Origin: Polytrichum commune | Lineage: Eukaryota; Streptophyta; Polytrichopsida; Polytrichales; Polytrichaceae | Direction: 5' to 3' | NCBI GenBank assembly: GCA_950295325.1 | Contig: OX485808.1 | Span: 9,240,501-9,304,500, forward strand | Length of the DNA stretch: 64,000 nucleotides | In this document: positions 62,283 through 64,000 of the stretch, one piece after another | Layout: every line of letters begins with the position of its first letter | How positions within the stretch are numbered: the first letter of the stretch is position 1 | The notes under the pieces: generated by a model | The model's input: the letters and a program-made list of their open reading frames with translations, nothing else | Told to the model about the DNA's origin: nothing | Databases searched by the model: none | Position numbers and translations under genes: made by a program

Positions 62283-62568
62283 CTCGGGGGGTTCACTCCC
62301 TCTTATATTTTGCATACACGTGCGTTCGGGACCTATTTATTGGGGGGGTTATTTACCTTGCAGAAAAGATTATAAGGTGATGGTATTTTACATGTAAAAA
62401 GCCTGGAAATATTATATGTGATGGTATTTTACATGTAAATATGTTTCACTATTTTAAAATCCCCTATTTTACATGTACATTTTTTACAAAATTTATCTAC
62501 AATGAATATATTGGACCCTATTTTTTATCGCACGTTGTTCTACGATTTTTGCCAGTGAACCCCCCGAG
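62283..62568. mobile_element. MITE with 8-bp target duplication (hAT type), 286 bp
   Basis: The ends CTCGGGGGGTTCACT and AGTGAACCCCCCGAG form a perfect 15-bp inverted repeat. TACGTGCT flanks both sides (62275-62282 and 62569-62576). The interior holds two direct copies of 'gtgatggtattttacatgta' (near 62378 and 62420) and no coding frame. An 8-bp duplication points to a hAT-derived MITE; the class is inferred. Confidence 0.9.
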
Positions 62569-62576
62569 TACGTGCT

Positions 62577-64000
62577 TCATTGATGGTTTCACTTCCGGAA
62601 TGAAATCCCAATCAATTGCTTATTTACTAATTGGAAGTGCACATATATATTGGATTTTAGACCTTGAAGGTGAAGTGCACTCAATATGGGATTTGTAGTC
62701 AAGCGGCCTTCAAGAATGCAAGGGCAATGTTTTTTTCGAAGTTGGCCAAGGCGGACAACAATTTTCGGTCGGGTTTAGAAAATTTCTCTAGAAGGTTGCC
62801 CCAACCCGGATTTGATACCTCCGAAAGTTTGTGAGGGGGTATTTAACATCCGCCCATGTTATTTTTTCTTAAAAATAACCGGATTAGTAGTGATAGGTTG
62901 GTAACACAAGATGCCCCCACTTTCTTCTATATGAGGCATTATTTATTTTTTATATCTATACCCCTTTATATTGGTGCCTTAAGTATTAGATTAGACTAGG
63001 ATTTTTAAAACTACTAAAACTTGATATTTTTGAAACCCTTGAGACAAGGAGCCGACGATGTATGGAAATGTCTAAAGTGGTTCATCTCATCTGCAAAGAT
63101 GAATGAACTCTCACTAATGAGAATACATGAGTGCCACGAATCCCCGGCCTGTTGCATTTATGAAATACACCGTAGAAGTTTGTGTGTGTATGGTTGTAAG
63201 AAGGAGACTCTTCAAATCAACATCCCGCCCAATTCAAGGTCTAGAACGTTTTGGAGCTTAATTCACATCAAATTGATTAGATGCATTAAGGTGAGGTTGG
63301 TTGATCTAATTAATTTTTTCATTGGTCCATCAATCGAGAGTGTTATTTGCATAAATACAACATCTTTATCATTTAATGACATATAACATGGTGTTTATGA
63401 TTGCCGCTAGAATTTATTGAACTGCTATCCAAACTATCTTTGTTGTGTTATATTGCATCCATTTGCAGAGTCACTTTCACCTAAATCTGTCATCCAAAAA
63501 CATCATTCATTGTGATACGTCATTTGCCTAGGGAACATTTTTCCTAATTTGTTCCTTAGAGCTTGGTTTGAGGTCACATATTGGTAATAGGCTAGGATAC
63601 CACAACAATGAAAGTGATGGACCTTGGGCTAGTATCACGGTTGGTAGACATTTGCATTATCTGTGTTTTGATTGGGTTTGAACTTAAATTTTTTTTGACA
63701 TATGATAAGATGTGAAATAAATACATAACATCAATTGTGGGCCAACATGGATAAGAAACATTTGTCAGTAGGAGTGACTAAGCCTACCCTATGAACAATA
63801 GGCAATTTTCCATATGATTCAGGATCCTACTTACTATGATGACACATCCTTTTGTTTCTTCTTCTTTTCCTATATTGTTTTCTCTTCTAAAGAGGATTTA
63901 GTTGGAATCAACATTTTCAAGTTAGTAGAGATTCATTCACATAGATCAAATGAATTATGCCGGTGATAGATGCATTTGAATCCTTCCTGAGATTTACAAA
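62577..64000. other. intergenic, no gene recognised
   Basis: The longest frame, 63021-63386 (121 codons), has no recognisable domain, no splice context and low-complexity surroundings, so it is not called. Confidence 0.4.

Noticed and set aside
63021..63386. 121-codon plus-strand frame
   Set aside because: No domain, no splice context, and composition typical of chance frames in this AT-rich DNA.

Overview
This window is nuclear DNA of a land plant, and is repeat-rich and gene-poor. It holds two spliced genes with normal plant GT-AG introns, set in a wide field of degenerate transposons, MITEs, inverted repeats and local tandem duplications. The lineage is not fixed by the sequence. One clue is that the callose synthase gene belongs to the clade that is almost intronless in Arabidopsis (GSL1/GSL5) yet here has 28 coding introns, which fits a lineage outside the seed plants (bryophyte, lycophyte or fern). 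That placement is inference.

Layout. 1-8 kb: no convincing gene; a tandem duplication, two inverted-repeat elements and dispersed repeats. 8.05-8.6 kb: a broken tandem copy of the 3' end of the neighbouring gene. 8.84-25.03 kb, minus strand: a complete callose (1,3-beta-glucan) synthase gene. I rebuilt it by hand as 29 coding exons, 5295 nt including the stop, 1764 residues; every splice phase agrees. Its 5' side carries a three-copy tandem array of about 290 bp (25.7-26.7 kb). 27-45 kb: repeats only, including a foldback element carrying a TA-flanked MITE, the 3' end of a non-LTR retrotransposon, two direct copies of a 1.55-kb retrotransposon-like segment, and a large inverted repeat carrying a MITE with a 9-bp target duplication. 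45.8-51.7 kb: a 520-bp MITE interrupted by a 5.3-kb CACTA transposon. 52.2-55.6 kb, plus strand: a second spliced gene (5 coding exons, 205 residues) for an Ala/Glu/Lys-rich, probably coiled-coil or LEA-like protein of unknown function, with two ABRE/G-box motifs upstream. 57-64 kb: a tandem duplication, a degenerate Pogo-like transposase on the minus strand and a MITE with an 8-bp target duplication.

The two genes show no sign of working together. The callose synthase would make 1,3-beta-glucan at the plasma membrane or cell plate from UDP-glucose. The small protein looks like a soluble, possibly stress-related helical protein. The window is most informative as a record of insertions: for three elements a related uninterrupted copy of the target lies in the same window, so the insertion points can be read to the base. 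No tRNA, rRNA, CRISPR or organellar sequence was recognised.
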